DNA of 64,000 bases from Lentisphaerota bacterium. GTDB taxonomy: Bacteria; Verrucomicrobiota; Lentisphaeria; Victivallales; Victivallaceae. Both the position numbers and the translations under genes were made by a program. The notes beneath the pieces were generated by a model, which was given only the letters and a program-made list of their open reading frames with translations, searched no databases and was not told the DNA's origin. Below are positions 1-10,308 of this stretch, one piece after another (the first letter of the stretch is position 1; each line of letters starts with the position of its first letter). The stretch covers positions 1-64,000 of the forward strand of contig SUWK01000002.1 of assembly GCA_015061525.1 (NCBI GenBank), read 5' to 3'.

Positions 1-349
1 GGGAGCGCAGGCGCAATAACTTAATGGAAGAACCCAATGCCCCGCAACAGTCACGGGAAGGCTCTTGAGGGAGGGGAGTTTGAGGGGAGGGAAACGAAGT
101 GTCCCGCCCCTCTCCGCTTTCTTTCGCAAGAAAGAAAGCTTTGCAAAGAAAGCGAACTGTCGCGCCGCTCCGTTGTCGCGGCTTGATCGACGCTTTTTTG
201 GAAAAAAGCTTTGCAAAAAACTCAGTGGAGTAACACCCGCGTGAATGTTTCTTTCACAAGAAAGAAAGTTTTGCAAAAAAACTCAATAGAGTAACACCCT
301 CCACAACTTGTGTGCGCAATATGTTGTCAACCTATATTGTGAACAGAGC
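1..349 (-). mobile_element. Partial MITE-like dispersed repeat, truncated by the window start (copy A)
   Basis: Reverse complement of positions about 24-110 and 290-349 matches 43631-43798 nearly base for base. It ends in ATATTGTGAACAGAGC, one mismatch from the revcomp of the terminal repeat at 43631. An extra block of about 180 bp (about 110-290) is absent from the other copy. Confidence 0.75.
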
Positions 350-350
350 T

Positions 351-1943
351 TTATTCTTCAGCAACCGGGATCAGAAAACGCAGCATTTTCCCCATATACG
401 GCGATTGTTTCCAGAGAACATACCCCGGAATAAAAACATCATGATCAATAAGCACTGCCGGTTTATTCTGCATGATGTACATAAACACCCGCGCGTCATA
501 ATCCGGATATACCGCCGTTTCAAAACGGTAGAATTGCGGATCGTCAAAAGTACACGGCGGCATCATCACGGAAAAGAGTGAAAGCTCACTCCAATTCATC
601 ACTCCGCGCGATTTAACAACATCCAGCTCATTGAATTCCGTAATTACATCCACCAACCGCCGATCCTGCTGACTTAACAGAATATGCCGGACACCAACAA
701 CTTCACGGGGTTGCCACCCTTGCGGTCTCAAACGGATATACATGCCGATGACTCTGGGGACAATACCCAGCAGCATTATCAGTATCAATCCGGCTCCGAC
801 AGCTTTGACGATCCCCTTTCTGTTTTGAAAAAGCCGGCAGATCATCAGCAAATACGCGCCGAAAAGCGGTATTCCACCCCAGTAAAGATGGCGCACACAC
901 GGAACCGGATAATATTGATGCCAACTGCCGAGTCCGAGAATGAGCAGTGCGGCAAACGGCAGCAATTTTTGCATTTCACTTCTGCCGGAAAGAATCCCCC
1001 GGCGCAGCGTAAAATACAACATCACCATCGCTCCCAGCGGCATAACGGCAAAAAACGTATGAGAAAACCAGTACCCATTTTGATAAAACGGAAACATACT
1101 TTCGCAGAAATACTGCCAACTGCCGCCGCCTCCACGTTCATATACAAAATCAGCGACATATCCGAAACTCTGTTTGATAAAATCTGTCCATGCACCGGAA
1201 AACCAAATATATCCGGTAAACAAAACAGCCACACTCAATGCTCCGGCAGCATAACATGCGGATTCACGGAAAATTTCTCCTGCTTTTTTACCGGTGAACC
1301 AGTTCAGACCGTCAATCACCAGTATCGCGGCAAATACCGTCACTGCTCCGCATGGCGTGCGGCACGCCCATGTCAAACCGGCTGCGATACCGGCAATACA
1401 CAAATTCCACTTGCCCCAACGGTGTTTTTCAAAATACCGCAGCAGAAATTCCCCGGAAAGCAGCATGAAAAATAAAGAATAAACACTGTTCCAACTGTGA
1501 AATGTCACAATATTGCATGAGGCCAAAAGTACAAACATCACCGGCACTGAATACGAAACTTTTTCCGGCAGATATCTCCGCCACAATTTATACAGCAGTA
1601 CGGAACTGCCGGCATAAAATAAGACCGTCAACAACCGGATCACCAGTAATTCCCCGCCGAAAACCGCCACTGCGGCTCCCTGAAGCAGCGGAACCAATAC
1701 CCCATACTGACAAAAAACATCCAGGAATACCACTTCCCCGGCAGCAACTTTCAATGCCGGTATAAGCATTACACCATCATGATGCGGGTCTATTGCAAAA
1801 CGGGAAAACAGACAAAAGAAAACTGCCGTGAAGATAAATATCAACACTTCACGGCAGAATATTTTACAAAACAGATTTTTCTTTGACACAACACCCATAC
1901 CGGCACTTTCCGCCGGAATGATCTGCTTTTTGCGGCAGCTCAC
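351..1943 (-). CDS. Multi-TM membrane protein, glycosyltransferase family 39/GT-C-like
   Basis: 530 aa ORF with many hydrophobic segments and GT-C-like architecture; stop codon overlaps the end of plsX in the same operon. Confidence 0.65.
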   Translation of the reverse strand: MSCRKKQIIPAESAGMGVVSKKNLFCKIFCREVLIFIFTAVFFCLFSRFAIDPHHDGVMLIPALKVAAGEVVFLDVFCQYGVLVPLLQGAAVAVFGGELLVIRLLTVLFYAGSSVLLYKLWRRYLPEKVSYSVPVMFVLLASCNIVTFHSWNSVYSLFFMLLSGEFLLRYFEKHRWGKWNLCIAGIAAGLTWACRTPCGAVTVFAAILVIDGLNWFTGKKAGEIFRESACYAAGALSVAVLFTGYIWFSGAWTDFIKQSFGYVADFVYERGGGGSWQYFCESMFPFYQNGYWFSHTFFAVMPLGAMVMLYFTLRRGILSGRSEMQKLLPFAALLILGLGSWHQYYPVPCVRHLYWGGIPLFGAYLLMICRLFQNRKGIVKAVGAGLILIMLLGIVPRVIGMYIRLRPQGWQPREVVGVRHILLSQQDRRLVDVITEFNELDVVKSRGVMNWSELSLFSVMMPPCTFDDPQFYRFETAVYPDYDARVFMYIMQNKPAVLIDHDVFIPGYVLWKQSPYMGKMLRFLIPVAEE

Positions 1944-2968
1944 TTGTCACCCTTGTCAGGTTTTGCCAGATCACCTGCCTCTTCGACAGCTTCAATGATC
2001 CTTTGATTCAACTCAAACTGAACACATTCCGCTGAAACCCGGATCGCATTACGCACCGCCACCGGATTTGATCCGCCGTGACCGATAATGCATATACCGT
2101 TTATGCCAAGCAGCGGCGCGCCGCCAATGACATCGGATGAACCGTGGGCCTTCAACTCGGCAAACGCATTTTTCGCCAGCACTGCGCCGACCAGACGGGC
2201 AGCACTTTTATTAAGAGACTGTTTGAGCCAATATCCGGTGGCACGGGCAAGTCCCTCGGCACTCTTCAGCATCACGTTTCCGGCAAACCCGTCACTGACC
2301 AACACATCGCAAACTCCTTCAAAGGCAGTATTCGCCTCCACATTGCCGACAAAGTTGATCGGCAACTGCTCCAGACGCTTGAAAGTTTCTTTGGTCAGAT
2401 CACAGCCCTTGATATCCTCTCCGCCAACACTGAGCAAACCGACCCGGGGACGTTCCTTGTGATAAAGATAACGGGCGTAAACCTCCCCCATCAAAGCGAA
2501 CTGCACCATATTATGCACACCGCAATCCGGATTCGCCCCGGCATCCATCAGCAAAAAACGATCCTCTTTGGCTGGCATACTCGCACCGAGAGCCGGACGG
2601 TCGATCCCGGGGAGTGTCCGCGCCAGAACTGTGGTTGCCGCCACAGTTGCACCGGTATGCCCGGGAGTCGCCATGGCGTCGATCTCTTTAGCTTTCATCA
2701 TCTTTGCCAAAACGGTGATGGATGAATCACGCTTGGCGCGCAGAGAGATCGCTGAAGGCTCGGACATCTCGCAAACACTTGGGGCGTGAACGAGTTCCAA
2801 ACGCGGATTTCCGGCGATCCCGTATTTTTCCAGATAAAAAGCGACCCGGTCGCGATGACCGACCAGAACTATGTCCAGATCGGGAAAATCGACCAGTGCC
2901 TGCGCGACACCCTCAACAACGACTCCGGGAGCAAAATCTCCCCCCATTGCATCAACGCCGATTCTCAT
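1940..2968 (-). CDS. plsX: Phosphate acyltransferase PlsX
   Basis: MRIGVDAMGGDFAPGVVVEGV N-terminus typical of PlsX; located directly downstream of rpmF. Confidence 0.95.
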   Translation of the reverse strand: MRIGVDAMGGDFAPGVVVEGVAQALVDFPDLDIVLVGHRDRVAFYLEKYGIAGNPRLELVHAPSVCEMSEPSAISLRAKRDSSITVLAKMMKAKEIDAMATPGHTGATVAATTVLARTLPGIDRPALGASMPAKEDRFLLMDAGANPDCGVHNMVQFALMGEVYARYLYHKERPRVGLLSVGGEDIKGCDLTKETFKRLEQLPINFVGNVEANTAFEGVCDVLVSDGFAGNVMLKSAEGLARATGYWLKQSLNKSAARLVGAVLAKNAFAELKAHGSSDVIGGAPLLGINGICIIGHGGSNPVAVRNAIRVSAECVQFELNQRIIEAVEEAGDLAKPDKGDK

Positions 2969-3006
2969 AACATTCGCGTCCGGGTTAGACGGTCAATAAT
3001 GACCGC

Positions 3007-3186
3007 TTATGCTTCAACAGTTACAACCTGTTTACCATCATACTGACCGCAGCTGGAGCAGACACGGTGCGGCATGACCGGGGCACCACAGCTGGCGCAA
3101 TAAGTAGCGGCAACGCCCTCATAACGGTTGGCGGCCTTACGCTGACGACGCTGCATACGGGAAGTTTTTCTTTTCGGAACTGCCAT
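3007..3186 (-). CDS. rpmF: 50S ribosomal protein L32
   Basis: Manual translation MAVPKRKTSRMQRRQRKAANRYEGVAATYCASCGAPVMPHRVCSSCGQYDGKQVVTVEA; Zn ribbon CxxC pairs; not in the supplied ORF track (59 aa). Confidence 0.95.
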   Translation of the reverse strand: MAVPKRKTSRMQRRQRKAANRYEGVAATYCASCGAPVMPHRVCSSCGQYDGKQVVTVEA

Positions 3187-3386
3187 TTTTCTATCTCCTT
3201 TTATTTAAACAAAATCTTTGCGTTCACTGTACAAAAACCATTTTCAATCTTTATAATATACCTCCATTTGCCGGATTTGCAAGTCCACTAATACTTTTTC
3301 AGCGGAAAAATCCGCTTATCATTTGCTTTTTTGCCTTTTTACGCTACATTAAGCGGAACACAATTGATTTTCACAGGTACATTCTT

Positions 3387-4106
3387 ATGAATAACAGAAG
3401 AATTTTATCTAAAGCATTCACCGCATCACTGCCGGTTCTCATGGGATATACCGCCATGGGAATGGCAGCCGGGATCCTGCTCGCCGGGACGATCCGGCGC
3501 GACGATATCATGCTGTGGGCATTTTTCAGCAGCATGACCAGCATTTCCGGCGCACTGCAGTTTGCCATGGCGGACTGGTTCGGCAACCGCACCGCACTCA
3601 TAGATGTGGCATTGCTAACACTCTTCCTCAACATACGCTACGCCATGTACGGTCTGTCGCTGCTGGAAAAATTCAAAGGGATCTCATGGTGGAAAAAATG
3701 TTATCTCATCTGGAGTCTGACCGATGAAACTTTCGCATTGGAAGCTGAAAGCAATTTTCCGGATAAAAAACAAAATACGTTATATTGTATTACGGTCGCA
3801 ATGCTCAACCACTCATACTGGGTTTTCGGCGTGACTCTCGGTGCGGCAGCAGGAAAAATCCTGCCGTTTTCCACCCGCGGCATAGATTTTGCAATGACCG
3901 CACTGTTTCTGGTCGTACTGACCGACCAGTGCCGGGAACAACGCAACCGCATCCCCGCCGTGATCGGGGCAATTTCTGCAATTGCCGGAAGAATCTTTTT
4001 CAGCGTGGAAAATATGCTCATCCCGGCAATGGTGATGATGACGGTAATTTTCATCGCCGGCAGAAAACATCTGGAAACAACAGTCAGGAAAGCAGGTGAC
4101 AAATGA
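3387..4106 (+). CDS. azlC: AzlC family branched-chain amino acid exporter large subunit
   Basis: 239 aa membrane protein; LPVLMGYTAMGMAAGILLAG motif; followed by an overlapping AzlD. Confidence 0.85.
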   Translation: MNNRRILSKAFTASLPVLMGYTAMGMAAGILLAGTIRRDDIMLWAFFSSMTSISGALQFAMADWFGNRTALIDVALLTLFLNIRYAMYGLSLLEKFKGISWWKKCYLIWSLTDETFALEAESNFPDKKQNTLYCITVAMLNHSYWVFGVTLGAAAGKILPFSTRGIDFAMTALFLVVLTDQCREQRNRIPAVIGAISAIAGRIFFSVENMLIPAMVMMTVIFIAGRKHLETTVRKAGDK

Positions 4107-4450
4107 GTGCGGAAAACTGGTATTTCATCGCGGTAATCGCAATCACAGCCGGAATAACGGTTCTGTTGCGGGCATTTCCGTTCCTGCTCTTTTCCGGCGG
4201 CAAAAAATGTCCGCCGGTAATCAACTATATCGGCAATGTCCTCGCTCCGGCAGCGATCGCCATGCTGGTGATCTACTGCTTCTGCTCGGTGTACCGCAGC
4301 AAAAGTTTCACCGGCGGCGGATTCGGCATACCGGAATTTGCCGGTTCACTCACGGTGATACTGCTGCACCGTTGGAAACGCAATCCGCTGCTCTCCATAA
4401 TTTCCGGTACTGCGGTCTACATGGTGATACTGCAGATGTTTTTTCCTTGA
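4103..4450 (+). CDS. azlD: AzlD family branched-chain amino acid transporter small subunit
   Basis: 115 aa, TVLLRAFPFLLF motif, overlaps azlC by ATGA. Confidence 0.85.
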   Translation: MSAENWYFIAVIAITAGITVLLRAFPFLLFSGGKKCPPVINYIGNVLAPAAIAMLVIYCFCSVYRSKSFTGGGFGIPEFAGSLTVILLHRWKRNPLLSIISGTAVYMVILQMFFP

Positions 4451-4545
4451 CAGCAAAAAAGCAATTATCCGCTCCACCACTTGATTTAAGTGCAAATCAA
4501 TAGTATATTAAGCAATTAACAGGATTAATATACCGGTTTATTATT

Positions 4546-5733
4546 TTGATTTTTATGGAAAAAGAGAAAAATTATCTGCTCCCGGCTGCCGGAGCTGTTC
4601 TGGCCCTGATACTTTATTCAGGCAGCATCTGTTTCCGGGGAATGCTCCGGGCGGATGAGTATGAATTTGCTTTGCAGCTGCGGCATTTTATTCCCCAGCT
4701 TTCCGGAACGGTCATACCGAAACTGCCCGCCGCTCTGGCGACCTGGCTCACCGGAGTGATGCTCTATTGGGTGATGAAAAAGCTGAATTTCCGCTATCCG
4801 GGATGTGCCGCCGGACTCTACTGGTGTTTTCCGCCGGTCTGGTTCATCGGTACATCTGCATCGGGGACTGCGCTGATGGTTCTGTCCATACTCATCGCCG
4901 CTGCCGGACTTTTAACCGCCCATCGCAGCAAAAAATTCCTGCCGAAGTTTACCGCTGTCCTCTGGGGACTTGCCGGTGCTGCCGCAGCGGCATATTTTGC
5001 CAAATGCGGATTTTTCCACTGGACAACCGCGGTAATGCTTTTCATGCCGCTGATTGCAGCAGCTGCTGCGATCTACCTGGAAAAGTGCGAAAACAATGGC
5101 ACTGCCGCATTTAAAATACGTAAACTGGTGATCGTCACTGCGGTTGCGCTGGCATCTTTGCTGGCATTTTTACTGCTGCCGTCGATCTGCCGGATCTGCA
5201 AAGTGGAGTTCCCGGCAGATTTGCAAATGCACTCCAGTCAGGAACGGCTCTTCCGTCCGGCACTTGCACTGCTCGTACCTTATTTGTGGCTCTACGTATC
5301 TTTGCAGGCAAAACTCATTCAGGAAAAAGTTTTCTTTCTCTGTTTTGCAATCGGCTTCGTCCTGCTGACTTTTCCCCCTGCTCTGCAATGGGAAAAATTC
5401 AGCAAACAGCCATCGCGAACAGAGTTGTCGCGGATGCTCCCGGATCTTTTCAACAATCCTCCGGCATTCTTTCCGGTTTTCTACGCCGACAGCCACGCTG
5501 CCGCAGCTCTGGAATACAACATGCGCATTCCGGTAAAAACCGTCAACAGCAGCGATCTGAAAACAGATGAACTGCAGCAGGAAATAAAAAACAACACCAA
5601 ACAGCGCGATGTGATCGTAGTTTCCATTGACGGCGAACTGGATTCACATCTGCCGCCGGATCTGGTCTGTGTCAAGTATACGTCGCAGCAAAACTGCAGA
5701 ATTTTCCGTTTTACAGGAGGAACAAAAAAATGA
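4546..5733 (+). CDS. Multi-TM membrane protein, shortened GT-C-like
   Basis: 395 aa hydrophobic ORF translationally coupled (ATGA) to the next GT-like gene. Confidence 0.55.
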   Translation: MIFMEKEKNYLLPAAGAVLALILYSGSICFRGMLRADEYEFALQLRHFIPQLSGTVIPKLPAALATWLTGVMLYWVMKKLNFRYPGCAAGLYWCFPPVWFIGTSASGTALMVLSILIAAAGLLTAHRSKKFLPKFTAVLWGLAGAAAAAYFAKCGFFHWTTAVMLFMPLIAAAAAIYLEKCENNGTAAFKIRKLVIVTAVALASLLAFLLLPSICRICKVEFPADLQMHSSQERLFRPALALLVPYLWLYVSLQAKLIQEKVFFLCFAIGFVLLTFPPALQWEKFSKQPSRTELSRMLPDLFNNPPAFFPVFYADSHAAAALEYNMRIPVKTVNSSDLKTDELQQEIKNNTKQRDVIVVSIDGELDSHLPPDLVCVKYTSQQNCRIFRFTGGTKK

Positions 5734-7325
5734 AGTATTTCGGTTGGATCTTTCTCTTTTTCATATTCGTCTACATCGTCCCGCTCGGCAGCCGTCCGAT
5801 GTTCTCCCCCGGAGAGTTTCAGTATGCGGAAACCGCCCGGGAAATGATCTTTTCCGGCAGTTATGTCACCGCCGCAGATTCCGGAGTTTTTGCAGCAAAT
5901 CAGATGCCGCTGGATCACTGGCTGACAGTGGGAAGTTTCAAACTTTTCGGGATCAACTCTTTCGCCGCGCGGCTGCCGTCGGCTCTGGCGGTCGGACTTA
6001 CAGCTCTGCTCATTGCACTGCTCATCCAGCAATCTTTGCGCGATCAGAAACTCGGCGCGCTCTCGGCAATAATATTCATGACCTTTTCCATAACTCTGCT
6101 TACCGGAGGTACTGCCGGGAGCGGGGCTGTTTTTACGGCCTTTGCTTCTGCATCGCTGGGAACACTCTTTCTGGCCGCTCAGGAGACCGCTTTCAACCGC
6201 CGCAAACTGCTGCTGATCATCATCAGCGGAATATCTGCCGCACTGACGTTCCTTTCCGGCGGACTGTATGCGGTCATTCTGCTGCTGCTGATCTCACTTT
6301 TTTATCTGCTCTTCAACTGCCGTTTCAAAGAGCTGCTCATTCTGCCCGGCTGGCTGATCTGTGCCGTTCTGGTACTGCTGCCATGGGGATTTCATGCCGC
6401 AGAAAAAATCCCCGGATTCTGGTGTGAAATATTCTCCTGGCAGAATTTCAAAGCCATTACCGGCTGTACCGGAACATGGTACCGGACACTGTTGTACCCG
6501 GCAATCGGTCTTTTCCCCGTCATTGTCATTCTGCCCACCGCAGTTATGGCCGGCAAAGAAGCATGGACACGGATGCTGCGGCAGCCGCTCTGCCGTTTCG
6601 CGCTGCTGGCATTCCTCCTGCCTGCGGTATACTTTGCAGCTCTGCGCTGTCTGCCGCAGGGGATGACTCTGCTGATGTTCCCGGCATTGAGCATCCTCAC
6701 AGCCATGGGCATTCAGGCATATTTCAACCGTGGCGGTCATCACCGCACCTTTGACTGGATGCTGAATATCTGGGGACTTTTTCTGATCATCACCGGCGGT
6801 ATGGAGATCGCAGTCTGGTATTTCCGTGAATCTCTTCTGCAGGAATACTTCACTCTGCTGCCGATCACCCGGCTCTTTCTTATCAACCTTGGGGTCTCAT
6901 CTCTCATCGGCGGAACAGTTCTGCTCTACAGTCTGCGCGGCAACTGGCGCAGCAGGCTCTATCTTTTCTTCTTCTCCGTTGCAATTTTGCCCTTGGGTAT
7001 ATCCTGGTGTTTTTCCTCCAACAGCCGGATGCCGGAAGCCATATTCAAAAAATTCATCCGCCAAATGGATATCCTTACAGATGAAAGCACTTTCATCACC
7101 AGTAAAGACTTCACTCCGGCTCTTTCCTGGTGTACCGAAAACCGCAACGTCATCGCCATTGCAGATGGTCAGGAGCTGCACTGCTGCGGCAGCGAAGTCT
7201 GCTACGTCCTGCTGAAAAACGATGATCCGGCATGGCAAAATCTGCCCAAACCGGAAAAAATCATATCAATTGAACAATTCAGTTGCGCCCGTTTTTCCGG
7301 TCACCGTGACTGTACAAAAAAATAA
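5730..7325 (+). CDS. ArnT-like/GT39-like membrane glycosyltransferase
   Basis: 531 aa, N-terminal RPMFSPGEFQYAETAREM resembles the ArnT-type DExRYAExARE segment; multi-TM. Confidence 0.7.
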   Translation: MKYFGWIFLFFIFVYIVPLGSRPMFSPGEFQYAETAREMIFSGSYVTAADSGVFAANQMPLDHWLTVGSFKLFGINSFAARLPSALAVGLTALLIALLIQQSLRDQKLGALSAIIFMTFSITLLTGGTAGSGAVFTAFASASLGTLFLAAQETAFNRRKLLLIIISGISAALTFLSGGLYAVILLLLISLFYLLFNCRFKELLILPGWLICAVLVLLPWGFHAAEKIPGFWCEIFSWQNFKAITGCTGTWYRTLLYPAIGLFPVIVILPTAVMAGKEAWTRMLRQPLCRFALLAFLLPAVYFAALRCLPQGMTLLMFPALSILTAMGIQAYFNRGGHHRTFDWMLNIWGLFLIITGGMEIAVWYFRESLLQEYFTLLPITRLFLINLGVSSLIGGTVLLYSLRGNWRSRLYLFFFSVAILPLGISWCFSSNSRMPEAIFKKFIRQMDILTDESTFITSKDFTPALSWCTENRNVIAIADGQELHCCGSEVCYVLLKNDDPAWQNLPKPEKIISIEQFSCARFSGHRDCTKK

Positions 7326-7343
7326 CTTTTCCGGATTTAAACG

Positions 7344-8675
7344 ATGTTTTATGAATGGTTTCTGGCTGCGCGCTATCTCAAACCCCGCCGCAATGCCGTT
7401 TCACTTATCACTCTGACCAGTATTCTCGGTGTAACGCTGGGAGTAACTGTTCTGATCGTGGTAATGGCGGTCATGAGCGGATTTACCGGGGAAATGAAAA
7501 ACAAACTGATTGAAACACAATCGCATTTTCAGCTTTACGGTCCGAACGGTCCGCTTTCTGAAACACAGATCGCAACGATTGACTCCGTACTGAAAAAACA
7601 CGGTGCTGCCGGAACTCCGGTGATCCAGAACCCCGTGCTGATTCAGTATACAGTTCAAAACCACTTCGGTCAGAAGTCCCAGCGGCTCGATACCCGCAAC
7701 ATGCTCTTTGCCGCGCCGGCAGAAGCATTGAAAAAACATCTCAATCTGGATAAATATATGAAATCCGGCTCTTTGAAATTGGGCAGCAGTTTTGAAGACG
7801 ACGCCCATTATGCCGTCATCAGCACCTATATGGCTGAACGGTGGAACCTCAAAGAAGGAGACAAATTCCTCGTCCACTCTGCCAAACATCTGACAGATCT
7901 GGTCAAATTCAATGCCGCCGGCGGCGTGGAACTCAACGATGACAGTTCAGCCTACCTGCCGGCAGAATTCACCGTCGCAGGTACTTATGCTCTGGGGAAA
8001 TCCGACTTCGATCAACTGGTCTTTTTCACCGGCATGGATGATGCGGCTGACATCTTTTTCGATCCGGCTCCTTTTACCGGCGAAATAGCCTCAGCCACCA
8101 CGGTTTACGGCTGGGGGAAAGACCCGTTCAATCAACAGCCGCTGCTCACCGGACTGCGCAATGCCCTGCCCGGATATTCCGTGGTCGGCTGGGAAGAGGC
8201 AAACCGCAGTTTTCTTGAGGTATTGAACGTGGAAAAACTGATGATGTTCTTTTTACTGATATTCATCGTTCTGGTGGCGGCATTCAGCATTACCAACACT
8301 CTGATAACCTCGGTCTACCAGAAGACCCGCGAGATCGGAGTTCTGAAAGCCATCGGTTGTTCCGATGCCTCGGTGATGCGGATATTTGTACTGCAGGGTT
8401 TTCTGGTCGGTTTGATCGGCAGTATTTCCGGAACCGTGCTTGGTTTTCTGGTCATCCGCTTCCGCCAGAACATCCTCAATTTCGCCTCCATGATCAGCGG
8501 TCAGGAACTTTTTCCGAAAAAATTCTACTTTTTCGACCAGCTTCCGGCACAAATCATCCTCTCGGATGTGGCGATCATCGTGATCAGCAGTATCGTTTTA
8601 TGCACTATCGGCGCACTGCTGCCGGCATGGCGCGCTGCCAAACTCCAACCATCGGAGGCTCTGCGCTATGAGTAA
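7344..8675 (+). CDS. lolC: Lipoprotein-releasing ABC transporter permease (LolC/LolE family)
   Basis: FLAARYLKPRRNAVSLITLTSILGVTLGV N-terminus, FtsX-like C-terminal domain, followed by LolD. Confidence 0.9.
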   Translation: MFYEWFLAARYLKPRRNAVSLITLTSILGVTLGVTVLIVVMAVMSGFTGEMKNKLIETQSHFQLYGPNGPLSETQIATIDSVLKKHGAAGTPVIQNPVLIQYTVQNHFGQKSQRLDTRNMLFAAPAEALKKHLNLDKYMKSGSLKLGSSFEDDAHYAVISTYMAERWNLKEGDKFLVHSAKHLTDLVKFNAAGGVELNDDSSAYLPAEFTVAGTYALGKSDFDQLVFFTGMDDAADIFFDPAPFTGEIASATTVYGWGKDPFNQQPLLTGLRNALPGYSVVGWEEANRSFLEVLNVEKLMMFFLLIFIVLVAAFSITNTLITSVYQKTREIGVLKAIGCSDASVMRIFVLQGFLVGLIGSISGTVLGFLVIRFRQNILNFASMISGQELFPKKFYFFDQLPAQIILSDVAIIVISSIVLCTIGALLPAWRAAKLQPSEALRYE

Positions 8676-9348
8676 AGAGATCATCAAACTGCAGAATGTC
8701 AGACGGACTTACCGCATGGGCAAAAACCAACTGGAGATCCTCAAAGGGGTCAACTTTACCCTCAACGCCGGAGAGTGGTGCTGTATCTACGGAGCTTCCG
8801 GAAGCGGAAAAACCACCTTGCTCAATCTGATCGGCGGATTGGAACTGCCCGATGAGGGAACAGTTGCAATCTGCGGTCAGATCCCGGCTGAAATGTCCCG
8901 CAGCAAAGCAGCGGAGTTCCGGGCGGCAAATATCGGTTTTGTCTTTCAATCCTACCATCTGCTTCCGGAGTTGACCATTCTGGAAAATGTGGCTGTCGCC
9001 GGTGCGATCGCCGGAAAGAACTTTACCGACTCCCGCAAAAAAGCTGCCGGGCTGCTGAACCGTGTCGGTTTGGGAAAACGCCTCGGTCATCGTCCGGCGG
9101 AACTTTCCGGAGGCGAACAGCAGCGTACTGCCATTGCCCGCAGTCTGATAAATTCCCCCGGACTTCTGCTGGCAGATGAACCGACCGGCAATCTCGACCC
9201 GGCTACCGGAGATGAGATATTGAAACTTTTTCAGGAACTGCGTTCTGATGATCCTGACCGGGCGATCCTGATGATCACCCATAACCATGAGATCGCGGAT
9301 CTTGCCTCTCGGGTCGTAACCTTGAAAGATGGCACTCTGCACAACTGA
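8668..9348 (+). CDS. lolD: Lipoprotein-releasing ABC transporter ATP-binding protein LolD
   Basis: Walker [10 protein letters not shown], signature LSGGEQQR, Walker [13 protein letters not shown]; overlaps the permease gene. Confidence 0.9.
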   Translation: MSKEIIKLQNVRRTYRMGKNQLEILKGVNFTLNAGEWCCIYGASGSGKTTLLNLIGGLELPDEGTVAICGQIPAEMSRSKAAEFRAANIGFVFQSYHLLPELTILENVAVAGAIAGKNFTDSRKKAAGLLNRVGLGKRLGHRPAELSGGEQQRTAIARSLINSPGLLLADEPTGNLDPATGDEILKLFQELRSDDPDRAILMITHNHEIADLASRVVTLKDGTLHN

Positions 9349-9396
9349 TTAATCCGATTTATTGAAACTATCCCCATTGATCCAGCATCCGGCAAT

Positions 9397-10302
9397 ATGA
9401 ATATAAAAAAAATAAAAGGTGTCATTTGCGCTGTCATAGCCGCTGCCAGTTACGGCATGAATCCGCTTTTCGGTATTCCGCTTTACAACGAAGGGATGGA
9501 ACCGCTTTCAGTATTGTTCTACCGTTTTTTCCTCGCCTCCATACTGATGGCCGGGGTACTGTTTTTACGTAAAGACGGTTTCAAACTGCCGAAAAAATAC
9601 TGGCTGCTGACTCTTACCGGCGGAGTGATGATCGCAGGAACCTGCTTATTCTGGTTTCTCACTTTCCGCATTATGGATTCCGGGATCGCAGCGGCAATGC
9701 TGTTCATTTACCCCGTGATGGTAGCGGCATTGATGTGGGGATTTTTCCGGGAAAAACTTACCCCCTCCACTGCAATCGGTATGCTGTTCGCCGTCGCAGG
9801 AGTTGCATGGCTCTGCAGTACCGGGAGCAACGGCGGAAACATCTCCTTTGCCGGAGTGATATTCATCATGCTTTCGGCACTTCTTTATGCGATATATATC
9901 GTCATGGTCAAAACGACCCGGCTCAAAGATGCTCCACCGGATACGCTGACTTTCTATGCTATGTTATTTGCTTCACTGCTCTTTCTCATACCGTTGAATA
10001 TGGGATTTGATCTGCAGATGATACCGTCATACAAAGCTCTTGCAAACGCACTTGGTCTGGCTCTTTTCCCATCTCTGTGTGCATTTTTGTTCACTGCAGT
10101 CGCCGTCAATGCCATTGGAGCCACCCAAACGGCGATTCTGGGAGCAATGGAACCGGTGACAGCAGTATCCATCGGTGTCGCAGTTTTTCATGAAAAAATA
10201 TCTTTATCCACAGTTTGTGCAATCATCATGATCATCGCTGCCGTTATGGTCGTGATCCGTGGAAACTCCCGACTGCCCGAACCAAAAACAGAAAGTCAGT
10301 AA
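9397..10302 (+). CDS. EamA/DMT family transporter
   Basis: 301 aa, about 10 TM segments, EamA-type tandem repeat. Confidence 0.85.
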   Translation: MNIKKIKGVICAVIAAASYGMNPLFGIPLYNEGMEPLSVLFYRFFLASILMAGVLFLRKDGFKLPKKYWLLTLTGGVMIAGTCLFWFLTFRIMDSGIAAAMLFIYPVMVAALMWGFFREKLTPSTAIGMLFAVAGVAWLCSTGSNGGNISFAGVIFIMLSALLYAIYIVMVKTTRLKDAPPDTLTFYAMLFASLLFLIPLNMGFDLQMIPSYKALANALGLALFPSLCAFLFTAVAVNAIGATQTAILGAMEPVTAVSIGVAVFHEKISLSTVCAIIMIIAAVMVVIRGNSRLPEPKTESQ

Positions 10303-10308
10303 TATAAT

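Noticed and set aside
3301-3316. Small hairpin AGCGGA-AAAA-TCCGCT between rpmF and azlC
   Set aside because: Only 6 bp, between divergent genes and not followed by a T run in a sensible orientation; too weak to call.
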